Assembly: GCF_009741375.1 (NCBI RefSeq)
Contig: NZ_WOWP01000034.1
Span: 160,542 to 224,541, forward strand
From: Flavobacterium rakeshii
GTDB lineage: Bacteria; Bacteroidota; Bacteroidia; Flavobacteriales; Flavobacteriaceae
Direction of reading: 5' to 3'
Length of the DNA: 64,000 nt
In this document: piece by piece, positions 51,743-61,352 of the stretch
How positions within the stretch are numbered: position 1 is the stretch's first letter
Layout of the letters: the number at the start of each line of letters is the position of its first letter
Notes under the pieces: model-generated
The model's database searches: none
The model's input: the letters and a program-made list of their open reading frames with translations, nothing else
What the model was told of the DNA's origin: nothing
Translations under genes and position numbers: made by a program

Positions 51743-53686
51743 TCACTTCTTCACTATAATAAAATCTGACCTTCTGTTTATTGCGTGTTCCTCTTCAGAA
51801 CACTTCACTCCATTACTGCATTTATTTCTAAGCTGCGACTCACCATATCCTTTCACACTCTCAATTCTTGACGGATCGATACCATGCTGAGTAATATATT
51901 TGTAAGTAGACTGCGCCCTGTTTTCAGACAGCGTCATGTTATAAGAGTCCTTACCTCTTGAATCTGTATGCGACTCAATCTTAATAATAATTGCAGGGAA
52001 GTTTTTCATAATGTAAACCACTTTATCAAGCTCTTCAGCCGCCTGTGGGGTAATATCCCATTTGTCATAGTCAAAGTAAATAGGATTAATATCTACCTTC
52101 TCAACGTCGTCTTCTTTCTTAACAAGATCTTCATAATTGTTAAGCTCAAAGTTTACATCTTTTGTTTCATGGTTAGGCGTTTTATCTGTTTCCAGTTCTT
52201 TTTCAGCCTTAGTATGGTTAAGCTTTGAGGCTTCTACCTTGATTTTTGAACCACACGGAACCTCAACACTATACGTGCCGTCTTCTTTGGTTTTAGCCGA
52301 TGCTATTTCATCACCAAACTCATCATACACCTTAATATCTGCCTGATTGATTGGTACTTTATATTTAGCATTAGTCACAATACCCGATACCGTTTGTATA
52401 CAAACCGGTTCCTGTCTTGTAAAATAATAAATATCGTCATCCCCCATACCGCCTTTACGGCTGGAAGAAAAATATCCGTATTTTTTATCCTTATCAATAA
52501 TAAAGGCAAAGTCATCCACATTACTGTTTACCTGATTTCCCAGATTTTTAGGTGCTTCAAATTCGGCCCGGCCTGTCATTTTACTTTCAAACACATCCAG
52601 ACCTCCAAGTCCGTAATGTCCGTCTGAAGAGAAATATAAAATACTATCGTTAATAAATGGGAACATTTCCCTTCCACTGGTATTTATTTTATCTCCAAGG
52701 TTTTTAGGCTCCCCCAGTTTCCCATCGTCAAAAATCTGGGCTACATAAATATCGGCATCACCATAACCGCCCGGCATATCTGACACGAAAAACAACCATT
52801 TACCATCGGCACTTACCGCAGGATGACCTACCGAGTACTTTTTATCATCAAAAGGAAGTTTTTCGGTTGCAGAGAGCTTCTCACCCTCTATAGTTCCTTT
52901 AATTATCTCAAAGTTACCTGTACCCTCATCATCTGTGATTAGTTTATCATTAGGTTTAACAATATTTGCCGAATAGTAAACTGTTTTCAAATCGGGCATA
53001 AACGATATGGTAGCGTTGTGATACTGTGTTTGCTCTTTAGGCAGGAACTTCTGGATATTAAACAGAGAACCGTCTTCGGCATTCCTGTCGGCTACATAAA
53101 GTTCAAGGTAAGGCTGTTCATTCCACGAATAGGTTTTCCCTCCTACTTTTGTGGTATCTCTACTGGATGAAAACACAATTTGGCTACCGTAAAATGCCGT
53201 ACCAAAATCAGCTTTATCACTATTAGAACTCAAATTACTTACCGTATAATTAGACGGCTGACCGTTAATGCTGTCAAGGTATTTTCTTTGACTGATAAAC
53301 CTATCAATCATAGCCTGATTACCTTTTTGCTCCAGTCTTTTCTTTAACAGTTCATCTGCTTTTTTATAATCTTCGGTAGCTCTTAGGGTTTGTATATACC
53401 TGTTAAAGTGGGTATCATCCATATTATCATCTAAAACAGTATAAAGTTTGGTGTACCACCTTAAGGCACTACCGTTATTACCTGTATAGTAATAGGCATC
53501 AGCAACATTCATTATGGTTTGGGTACCGGGAGCAGATTCTTCCTTAAGATATTTCTCATAAGCTTTCGCTGCTTCCACATAAGCCAGATCTTCAAAAAGC
53601 CTGTCGGCCTTTTTAAGCTCTCTCTGTTGTGCAAATCCTGATGCTATGCAAAATAGTAAACTGTATAAAAATAGTTTTCTCATCAT
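51743..53686 (-). CDS. OmpA-family protein with TPR and PD40 propeller domains
   Basis: 647 aa. Signal peptide about 1-19. TPR-like helices lie at about 20-130 (KADRLFEDLAYVEAAKAYEKYLK), a PD40/WD40-type propeller at about 160-425 (SVGHPAVSADGKWLFFVSDMPGGYGDADIYV cut in two, FPFINDSILYFSSDGHYGLGG), a carboxypeptidase-regulatory-like domain (435-500) and an OmpA peptidoglycan-binding domain (about 540-645, IKIESHTDSRG, LSENRAQSTYKYI). Such proteins are the standard partners of PorP/SprF in gliding/T9SS loci and tie the complex to the cell wall. It starts 12 bp after the PorP gene. Confidence 0.92.
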   Translation of the reverse strand: MMRKLFLYSLLFCIASGFAQQRELKKADRLFEDLAYVEAAKAYEKYLKEESAPGTQTIMNVADAYYYTGNNGSALRWYTKLYTVLDDNMDDTHFNRYIQTLRATEDYKKADELLKKRLEQKGNQAMIDRFISQRKYLDSINGQPSNYTVSNLSSNSDKADFGTAFYGSQIVFSSSRDTTKVGGKTYSWNEQPYLELYVADRNAEDGSLFNIQKFLPKEQTQYHNATISFMPDLKTVYYSANIVKPNDKLITDDEGTGNFEIIKGTIEGEKLSATEKLPFDDKKYSVGHPAVSADGKWLFFVSDMPGGYGDADIYVAQIFDDGKLGEPKNLGDKINTSGREMFPFINDSILYFSSDGHYGLGGLDVFESKMTGRAEFEAPKNLGNQVNSNVDDFAFIIDKDKKYGYFSSSRKGGMGDDDIYYFTRQEPVCIQTVSGIVTNAKYKVPINQADIKVYDEFGDEIASAKTKEDGTYSVEVPCGSKIKVEASKLNHTKAEKELETDKTPNHETKDVNFELNNYEDLVKKEDDVEKVDINPIYFDYDKWDITPQAAEELDKVVYIMKNFPAIIIKIESHTDSRGKDSYNMTLSENRAQSTYKYITQHGIDPSRIESVKGYGESQLRNKCSNGVKCSEEEHAINRRSDFIIVKK

Positions 53687-53698
53687 AATCTTTATCTT

Positions 53699-54631
53699 TT
53701 AGAAAAATCTTGGAGATTTAACACGTTTGTTTTTAGGTAATACATCAAATCGTAGTATTACTTCGTGAGATCCGTCGTTGTACTTATTAAAATCGGTTAC
53801 GGTATAATCATACGAATATCCTGCAAAAATCCCTCTTGTAATCTGGAAGCCCACAAGTGCACTTACCGAGTCGTCCCATCTGTATGAAGCTCCTAAAGTC
53901 AGTTTTTCATACAGTAAGAAGTTAGCCGAAACATCTACCGTTAGAGGTGCTCCTGAAACCACCTTACCTAAAACAGCCGGTTTGAATTTTAAATTCTCTG
54001 AAAGGTCAAACACATAACCACCCATTACATAATAGTGGAGCCTGTCTGACACGGTTGACTCCTGAACATCATCATAATAATCAGACCTAATAAAACTTGG
54101 TACAGAAAGCCCTGCATAAAACTTCTCGGTATAATAATAAACCCCTGCACCAATGGTAGGCGTTGCTTTATTATTAATATTACTATTAAGTAACGGGTCG
54201 TTATCCTGATAGTAAATACCCTTAGACCAGTCAATATCCATTAGCCTTACACCTGCTTTTAACCCGAATGAAAGGTTAGCATCATACCCCACAGGGATAA
54301 TGTAGGCAAAATTAGCATTGGCAAAAAACTCCTGAGAAGGCCCCAGTTTATCATTCACAACGCTTAAACCCAAGCCCATCCTTTCGTTAAAAACCGGAGA
54401 ATGTAATGTAAACGCCTGTGTTGTAGGAGCACCATCCAACCCTACCCACTGTGAGCGGTGCTGTAATACTCCCTGAAAATGCCCTACTGTACCCGTATAA
54501 GCCGGATTAACAGTTAGCGTATTATACATGTACTGGGTATATTGAGCTTCCTGTTGTGCGTTTACAGCAAACGCCGTGAAGAGCAGCCCGAACAGGAAAT
54601 GTCTTTTTATAAATTTTGGTGTGATTTTCAT
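53699..54631 (-). CDS. Type IX secretion membrane protein PorP/SprF
   Basis: 310 aa. Signal peptide about 1-25 (ending AFAVNA-Q). The PorP/SprF family start is QQEAQYTQYMYNTLTVNPAYTG, and QHRSQWVGLDGAPTTQAF and PVFNERMGLGLSV follow; the C-terminus is a beta-barrel (GYSYDYTVTDFN). SprF is needed for export of SprB in Flavobacterium gliding, and such genes usually sit directly after their adhesin. Here it follows the giant SprB-like gene by 73 bp, so it is likely its dedicated acceptor. Confidence 0.93.
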   Translation of the reverse strand: MKITPKFIKRHFLFGLLFTAFAVNAQQEAQYTQYMYNTLTVNPAYTGTVGHFQGVLQHRSQWVGLDGAPTTQAFTLHSPVFNERMGLGLSVVNDKLGPSQEFFANANFAYIIPVGYDANLSFGLKAGVRLMDIDWSKGIYYQDNDPLLNSNINNKATPTIGAGVYYYTEKFYAGLSVPSFIRSDYYDDVQESTVSDRLHYYVMGGYVFDLSENLKFKPAVLGKVVSGAPLTVDVSANFLLYEKLTLGASYRWDDSVSALVGFQITRGIFAGYSYDYTVTDFNKYNDGSHEVILRFDVLPKNKRVKSPRFF

Positions 54632-54661
54632 ACTTAAATATATTTTGTTAATTGATAATTG

Positions 54662-54686
54662 AGAGTGGCAGCGGCGCTGCCACTCT
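54662..54686 (-). other. Intergenic hairpin between the SprB-like gene and porP/sprF
   Basis: AGAGTGGCAGC pairs with GCTGCCACTCT over 11 bp with loop GGC. In the direction of the genes (minus) no T-run follows, so it is more likely a processing or attenuation element than a terminator, although on the plus strand it has a T5 tail. Confidence 0.6.
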
Positions 54687-54704
54687 TTTTATCTAAACCA
54701 TTAT

Positions 54705-57700
54705 TTATCTCATTATATACAACCAGCCTGTTTTAACTGCATCGTCTACTTCAAGAACATAGTAGTAAGTACCTACCGGTAGCTTTTCCCCTCTTCTTAC
54801 AGTACCATCCTGGTTTGCTGTACCATCCCAGTCGTTTTGATAACCCGATGTTTTGTATACCGGTGAACCATACCTATTGTACACCGAAAGCGTATTATTT
54901 GGATAGTACTCTATACAATCTATCCTGAAGGTATCGTTAGCACCGTCTCCGTTTGGTGTAAACTCGTTATATACTGTTAAGCACGACGGTTCTACCCAGG
55001 CTATAGCTTCATTATTATCTATTTGGCTGTCAATAGGGTTGGATCCAACTATAAAGGCAACATTGTTATAATCTCCTCCAAACAATACCTGAGTAACTAC
55101 CTGTAATACTGCCGATTCTCCCGGTCCAAGTGACGGTATAACCCATATACCGCTAACCTCATTATAAGTACCCTGTGTTACTGTAGAATCAACATAATCA
55201 TAACCGCTTGGTAACTGCTCACTTACCTCAAGATCAATAAAGGTACTGTTCCCCTCATTTGTCACTGTAATGGTAAAAATAACATTTTCACCGATAAGCG
55301 GATTAAAATTGTTAACAGATTTAGATATCGTTAAATCAGAACAGCTTACCACATCTACATCAAGTAATCCTTCGGTAGTTCCGGCACACCCGTTAGCATC
55401 TGTATAAGAAACACTTATACTTCCTTCTCCAAGAGACAACCATACTACAGTAGCAGTATTATCTGTAGCAGTACCTCCGCCAACTATTATACCTCCATCA
55501 ACTGTCCATACATAGTCGGTCATTCCGTCTTCGGTAGTATAAACCGTATCAGTACCATAACATGTCCTTGGATCGGGTGTCGATATTGTTGCTGTAGTAT
55601 CACCATTAATATTAACTGTAACTGCAAGTCTTACTAAACTTTCACAGCCTCCGTTTATGATCGAAGCATAATATACTCCTCCATCAACAAGTTCAGTATC
55701 ATCCGGTAGTGGCGCTCCTCCTGTTGGAGATGAGTACCAAATCACTCCGGTTTGGTTCACCTGAATATCGGCTACTGTTGGCATATCACCTGCACAGAAA
55801 TCCTGAGTAGTATCTGTAGTTGTTGGTGTTATACCATCGTTTACATTAACTGTTATTGCAAGCCTGTCAATACTTTCACAACCTGCTGCATTCACATAAG
55901 CAGCATAGTAAGTCATACCGTCTATCAATGCTGTTGAAGCATCCAGAGGACTTCCGCCTGTCATAGAAGTGTAGAATATAGTTCCTACAGGTGATACCTG
56001 AATATCAGCAATTGTTGGCATATCTGCTCCACAGAAATCCTGAGTTGTATTTGTAGTTGTTGGTGTAACACCTTCATCTACCGTTACTGTTACAGCTAAT
56101 CGTATTAAGCTCTCACAACCTGCTATTGACTGTACCGATGCATAGTATGTAGCTCCCGAAACCAGAGCCGTTGCAGCATCTACCACGTTACCACCTGTTG
56201 CAGCATCATACCATGTAACTCCGGTTTCGTTCACCTGAATATCGGCTACTGTTGGCATATCAACCGCACAGAAGTTTTGAGTAACATCATCTGTTGTAGG
56301 TGTTTCACCACTATCTACTGTTACTGTTACCGCTAACCTTACCGAGCTTTCACATCCACTGGCATCGGTTATACCGGCGTAGTAAGTCATACCGTTTACA
56401 AGCGCTGCCGTATCCAGTATTTGTGTACCTCCTGTAGCTGCCGTGTACCAAATTACTCCGGTTTCATTCACCTGAATATCGGCCACTGTAGGCATATCTA
56501 CAGCACAGAATGTTTGCGCATCACTGTTGGTCGTTGGCGTAGTACCATTGCTCAGGGTAACAGTAATTACTAACCTTACAGCACTTGCACAACCGCTAAC
56601 AGGGTCAATCATACTTGCATAATAAGTCATTCCGTCTACCAGTTCGGTTCCTGCTGCAATTGCAGTACCTCCCGTTGCTGTATTGTAGAATGTAATACCT
56701 GTTTGGTTTACCTGTATATCATCTATAGTAGGGTTATCCACACTACAAAATGTCTGATTAGCTTCTGTAGTTGTTGGCGTCATACCATCGTTTACATTTA
56801 CTGTAACCGCTAGTCGTACCGAACTTTCACAACCGTTTGCATCGGTTAAGCTACCGTAGTACGTCATACTGTCTGTAAGAGCAGTTGTATCCGGCAACAG
56901 ATTACCATCTGTTGCAGCATCATACCAAACCACTCCGGTTTCGTTCACCTGAATATCGGCTACCGTTGGCATATCCACAGTACAGAAATCCTGAGTTGTA
57001 TTTGTGGTAGTTGGTGTAGGTGCATCGGTTACATTTACTGTTACCGCTAACCTTACCGAACTTTCACAACCAGAAACAGGGTCGGTTAGGCTCGCGTAGT
57101 ACACCATTCCATCTATGAGCGATGCCGTGTTCGCGACCACAGTGCCTCCGGTTGGGGAATCATACCAAACAACTCCAGTCTCATTCACCTGTATATCGGC
57201 TACTGTAGGTGCATCCACCACACAGAAGCTTTGGTTTATATTATTTGTAGTTGGTGTAGCAGCATCATTCACATTTACTGTTACTTCCAATCGTACTGAA
57301 CTTTCACATCCGTTTACCTCATCGGTTAAACTTGCATAGTACATACCGCTTACTAAGGCTTCGGTATTTGCTATTACGTTACCGCCTGTTGCAGCATCAT
57401 ACCACACTACTCCTGCCTCGTTCACCTGAATATCGGCTACTGTTGGCATATCTGCCTCACAGAAGTTTTGGGTAGCATTTGCTGTAGTTGGTGTAGGTGC
57501 ATCGTTTACATTTACTGTAACGGCTAATCGTACCGAGCTTTCACAACCACTTACCGCATCGTTTAAGCTGGCATAATAAACGCTTCCGTCAGTAAGAGCT
57601 GTTGTAGCAGCAAGCATGTTACCTCCTGTTGCAGCATCATACCAGGTTACTCCTGCCTCGTTCACCTGAATATCAGCAATTGTTGGCATATCTGCCTGAC

Positions 57701-60700
57701 AGAAATCCTGAGTAGCGTTTGTGGTAGTTGGCGTAGCAGCATCATTTACATTTACTGTAACGGCTAACCTAACTGAGCTTTCACAACCTGAAATAGGGTC
57801 TGTTAAACTTGCATAGTACATACCACTCACTAAGGCTTCGGTATTCGCTATTACATTACCACCTGTTGCAGCATCATACCAAGTTACTCCTGCTTCGTTC
57901 ACCTGAATGTCGGCAACTGTTGGCATATCTGCCTGACAGAAGTTTTGAGTAGCATTTGTTGTTGTAGGTGTAGCAGCATCGTTTACACTTACTGTAACGG
58001 CTAATCGTACCGAACTTTCACAACCACTCACCGCATCAGTTAAGCTTGCGTAGTACATACCACTCACTAAGGCTTCGGTATTCGCTATTATATTACCACC
58101 TGTTGCAGCATCATACCAAACCACTCCGGCTTCGTTCACCTGAATATCAGCAACTGTTGGCATATCAACCTGACAGAAATCCTGAGCAGCATTTGTGGTA
58201 GTTGGCGTAGGTGCATCGTTTACATTTACTGTTACCGCTAGTCGTACCGAACTTTCACATCCGCTTACCACATCGGTTAAGCTGGCATAGTATACACTAC
58301 CATCTGTTAGAGCTGTAGCAGCAGCAAGCATGTTACCGCCTGTTGCGGCATCATACCAAACTACTCCGGCTTCGTTCACCTGAATATCGGCCACTGTTGG
58401 CATATCAACCTGACAGAAGTTTTGGGTAGCATTTGTAGTAGTTGGCGTTGGCGCGTCGTTTACATTTACTGTAACGGCTAATCGTACCGAACTCTCACAG
58501 CCTGAAACAGGGTCTGTTAAGCTGGCATAGTATACACTACCATCTGTTAGGGCTGTTGTATTAGCAACCACACTTCCGCCTGTTGCAGCATCATACCAAA
58601 TTACTCCTGCCTCGTTCACCTGAATATCGGCTACTGTTGGCATATCTACCTGACAGAAGTTTTGAGTAGTATTATTTGTAGTTGGTGTTGGCGCATCGTT
58701 TACATTTACTGTAACAGCTAATCGTACTGAACTCTCACATCCGCTTACCACATCGGTTAAGCTGGCGTAGTACACCATACCATCTGTAAGAGCTGTTGTA
58801 TTAGCAACTACACTTCCGCCTGTTGCAGCATCATACCAAACTACTCCGGCTTCGTTCACCTGAATATCGGCTACTGTTGGCATATCAACCTGACAGAAAT
58901 CCTGAGTAGCATTTGTAGTAGTTGGTGTTGGCGCATCGTTTACATTTACTGTAACGGCTAATCTAACCGAGCTTTCACAACCTGTTACTACATCTACCAG
59001 TGCTGCATAGTAAACAGATCCGTCTACCAATAAATCAGTATCTCCAAATGCAGTACCTCCCGTTGCAGCATCATACCAAACTACTCCGGTTTCGTTTACC
59101 TGAATATCGGCAACTGTTGGGGCATCGACCACACAGAAGTTCTGAGTGGCATTTATTGTAGTTGGTGTAGCAGCATCGTTTACATTTACGGTAATTTCCA
59201 GCCTATCTGCGCTTTCACAGTTGTTAACTGTTTCAAACTGGGCTGCATAATATACTCCTCCGTCTACAAGAGGGGTAGTATCTGCAAGTAGTACACCTCC
59301 TGTTGCAGCATCATACCATCTGATATTTACTTCATTAACCTGAATATCGGCAAGAGTTGGTGCATCCACCACACAGAAATCCTGAGTTGCATTATATGTA
59401 GTAGGTGTAGCTACCGGATTTATTAAACAAGGATCACATATTGTACCTGTGTTATCATAATTATCATTGTAGTAATCGTCTAATATGAAAACATCTGCAA
59501 AGTAGTTATTAAAGTCACCGCTTGCCATACCCGGATCGGTTGACTGCGGGTCGGTATCGTTATTAAATAACCTTATACCATCGGCACAACAAGTACTGTT
59601 TGGCAGTACGAATGTGAACAGCAACAGTTCATCTCCGGCTACAAAGTCGAAAGCCGAACCATCTGTAGCGATAGCGTGATAATCGTTTGCAGAATCTGCC
59701 GCCGGGGCATACACCTGAGAAGCATCCAGCCATACACCGCCATTAACCGAAGTTATGACTAAAACCTCATCATCTACAGAAGCCGGTAAAACAACCGCTA
59801 TCTGGCTACCTGCTGCCACAAAGAAATCACTTGCCGAGAAGTTAGGCATAGCATACACTTCGTAAGTACAGGTTGAAGGGTCAAACCTTACTGTAAAATC
59901 TATTGAAGGGTCTACCGTACAAGCCGGACTTGTGGGGTTAGGATCACAAGGATTTAGAGGATTACTGCCTCCTGTAATCTCATCACCGTCATTAATACCA
60001 TCACCGTCACTATCCGGATTTGTAGGGCTTGTTCCTATTGAAGCTTCCTGAGAATTTGTTAATCCGTCACTATCGCGGTCACAAGGCCCCGCAGCCATAC
60101 TAGGATCACAAGGGTTTAACGGATCGGTTCCGTCTGTTACCTCATCACCGTCTGTAATACCATCTCCATCGGTATCTGCCAGAGTAGGGTTAGTTCCTAA
60201 AAGGGCTTCCTCTGCATTGGTAAGACCATCACCATCCCTGTCACATAACGGACTGTTAAGATTAGGGCTACATGGATCCAGCGGATCTGTACCGTTTGTT
60301 ATCTCGCTACCATCATTTATACCATCTCCATCTGTATCCGGATTTGTTGGATCTGTTCCATATACTGTTTCCTGAGTATTATTAAGATTATCGCCGTCCT
60401 GATCACAGGCTCCGGCAGATGAATCGGGTACACAAGGGTTTGTATCATCGGGATCAGTTCCGAAAGGAGAACCGTCACCATCGGCATCTGTTGGACAACC
60501 TCCTGTTGGTACAGGGCTACAAGGATCTAAGGGGTTACTACCTCCTGTTACCTCATCACCGTCGTTTATACCATCACCATCGGTGTCGGGAAGAGTTGGA
60601 TCTGTACCTATAAGTGCCTCTTCAGAATTGTTAAGTCCGTCACCATCCTGATCACAGGTAGCAAAATTGGCATTAGGTACACAAGGATCATTATCATCGG

Positions 60701-61283
60701 GGTCGGTTCCTTCCGCTACCCCGTCACCATCATTATCTACTATTCCACACGATGTACCTGAATTATTATAATTTACACCATAGTAGTCCTGAAGGTCAAA
60801 AACATTACCTACATAGTTGCCGAAATCGGCACCATTCATTCCGGTATCAGACGGACCCGGATCTAACGAATTGTTATACAGCCTAACATCGTTTACACAG
60901 CCCATAGCTAATGTAAACCTGAAAAGCAGCAATTCGTCATTAGCCACAAGATCTACGGTAGAACCGTTTGTGGCTACACCATGGTAATCACTGGCAGAGT
61001 CTGCTCCGGGAGCATACACCTGCGAGTTGTCTGACCACGGCCCTCCGTCTACAGTTGTGATTGAAAGTGCACCATCATTAACTACAGCAGGAACTACTAC
61101 CGTTATTTGGCTACCACCCGCGAGGAAAAAATTGGCCTGAGTAAAATCAGGGCGGGCATACACTTCATACATGTTCGTTGCCGAAACATATTTAAGGGTA
61201 AGATCTATTTGCTGCGAATGCAAATATTGTGTGGAAAACAATATTCCTCCGAGCAATAATATTTTAAGTAGAAAACTTCTCAT
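54705..61283 (-). CDS. Giant SprB-like surface adhesin with T9SS type B (CHU_C) C-terminus
   Basis: 2192 aa from ATG 61283 (a TTG frame starts at 61289). Order: signal peptide; a 155-aa beta domain (about 25-180); a calcium-binding thrombospondin-type-3 region (about 182-460) of many [16 protein letters not shown] loops; a second copy of the beta domain (about 465-625); 16 tandem Ig-like units of 80 aa (about 640-1900, signature [16 protein letters not shown] and WYDAATGG); a short link; a DUF11-like domain (about 2000-2090, [19 protein letters not shown]); and a gliding-motility-associated C-terminal domain (last about 95 residues, [15 protein letters not shown], the CHU_C type B signal). 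It is exported by T9SS and displayed on the cell surface; motility or adhesion is the likely role. Confidence 0.92.
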   Translation of the reverse strand: MRSFLLKILLLGGILFSTQYLHSQQIDLTLKYVSATNMYEVYARPDFTQANFFLAGGSQITVVVPAVVNDGALSITTVDGGPWSDNSQVYAPGADSASDYHGVATNGSTVDLVANDELLLFRFTLAMGCVNDVRLYNNSLDPGPSDTGMNGADFGNYVGNVFDLQDYYGVNYNNSGTSCGIVDNDGDGVAEGTDPDDNDPCVPNANFATCDQDGDGLNNSEEALIGTDPTLPDTDGDGINDGDEVTGGSNPLDPCSPVPTGGCPTDADGDGSPFGTDPDDTNPCVPDSSAGACDQDGDNLNNTQETVYGTDPTNPDTDGDGINDGSEITNGTDPLDPCSPNLNSPLCDRDGDGLTNAEEALLGTNPTLADTDGDGITDGDEVTDGTDPLNPCDPSMAAGPCDRDSDGLTNSQEASIGTSPTNPDSDGDGINDGDEITGGSNPLNPCDPNPTSPACTVDPSIDFTVRFDPSTCTYEVYAMPNFSASDFFVAAGSQIAVVLPASVDDEVLVITSVNGGVWLDASQVYAPAADSANDYHAIATDGSAFDFVAGDELLLFTFVLPNSTCCADGIRLFNNDTDPQSTDPGMASGDFNNYFADVFILDDYYNDNYDNTGTICDPCLINPVATPTTYNATQDFCVVDAPTLADIQVNEVNIRWYDAATGGVLLADTTPLVDGGVYYAAQFETVNNCESADRLEITVNVNDAATPTTINATQNFCVVDAPTVADIQVNETGVVWYDAATGGTAFGDTDLLVDGSVYYAALVDVVTGCESSVRLAVTVNVNDAPTPTTTNATQDFCQVDMPTVADIQVNEAGVVWYDAATGGSVVANTTALTDGMVYYASLTDVVSGCESSVRLAVTVNVNDAPTPTTNNTTQNFCQVDMPTVADIQVNEAGVIWYDAATGGSVVANTTALTDGSVYYASLTDPVSGCESSVRLAVTVNVNDAPTPTTTNATQNFCQVDMPTVADIQVNEAGVVWYDAATGGNMLAAATALTDGSVYYASLTDVVSGCESSVRLAVTVNVNDAPTPTTTNAAQDFCQVDMPTVADIQVNEAGVVWYDAATGGNIIANTEALVSGMYYASLTDAVSGCESSVRLAVTVSVNDAATPTTTNATQNFCQADMPTVADIQVNEAGVTWYDAATGGNVIANTEALVSGMYYASLTDPISGCESSVRLAVTVNVNDAATPTTTNATQDFCQADMPTIADIQVNEAGVTWYDAATGGNMLAATTALTDGSVYYASLNDAVSGCESSVRLAVTVNVNDAPTPTTANATQNFCEADMPTVADIQVNEAGVVWYDAATGGNVIANTEALVSGMYYASLTDEVNGCESSVRLEVTVNVNDAATPTTNNINQSFCVVDAPTVADIQVNETGVVWYDSPTGGTVVANTASLIDGMVYYASLTDPVSGCESSVRLAVTVNVTDAPTPTTTNTTQDFCTVDMPTVADIQVNETGVVWYDAATDGNLLPDTTALTDSMTYYGSLTDANGCESSVRLAVTVNVNDGMTPTTTEANQTFCSVDNPTIDDIQVNQTGITFYNTATGGTAIAAGTELVDGMTYYASMIDPVSGCASAVRLVITVTLSNGTTPTTNSDAQTFCAVDMPTVADIQVNETGVIWYTAATGGTQILDTAALVNGMTYYAGITDASGCESSVRLAVTVTVDSGETPTTDDVTQNFCAVDMPTVADIQVNETGVTWYDAATGGNVVDAATALVSGATYYASVQSIAGCESLIRLAVTVTVDEGVTPTTTNTTQDFCGADMPTIADIQVSPVGTIFYTSMTGGSPLDASTALIDGMTYYAAYVNAAGCESIDRLAITVNVNDGITPTTTDTTQDFCAGDMPTVADIQVNQTGVIWYSSPTGGAPLPDDTELVDGGVYYASIINGGCESLVRLAVTVNINGDTTATISTPDPRTCYGTDTVYTTEDGMTDYVWTVDGGIIVGGGTATDNTATVVWLSLGEGSISVSYTDANGCAGTTEGLLDVDVVSCSDLTISKSVNNFNPLIGENVIFTITVTNEGNSTFIDLEVSEQLPSGYDYVDSTVTQGTYNEVSGIWVIPSLGPGESAVLQVVTQVLFGGDYNNVAFIVGSNPIDSQIDNNEAIAWVEPSCLTVYNEFTPNGDGANDTFRIDCIEYYPNNTLSVYNRYGSPVYKTSGYQNDWDGTANQDGTVRRGEKLPVGTYYYVLEVDDAVKTGWLYIMR
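55600..59420 (-). repeat. 16 tandem 240-bp coding repeats
   Basis: Sixteen units of about 80 codons inside the SprB-like gene. Central units (about 57.3-58.9 kb) differ from each other at only a few positions, so they are recent duplications; the ends are more diverged. Confidence 0.85.
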
Positions 61284-61318
61284 ATGCAATTGGTATATAA
61301 TTAGAAATAATTTGTGCG

Positions 61319-61352
61319 TAAAGTGGAATTCCTCTCCCGGTATTCCACTTTA
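61319..61352 (-). other. Intergenic hairpin between the two adhesin genes
   Basis: TAAAGTGGAAT pairs with ATTCCACTTTA over 11 bp around a 12-nt loop and overlaps the stop codon of the upstream adhesin. No T-run follows in the minus direction. Confidence 0.55.
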
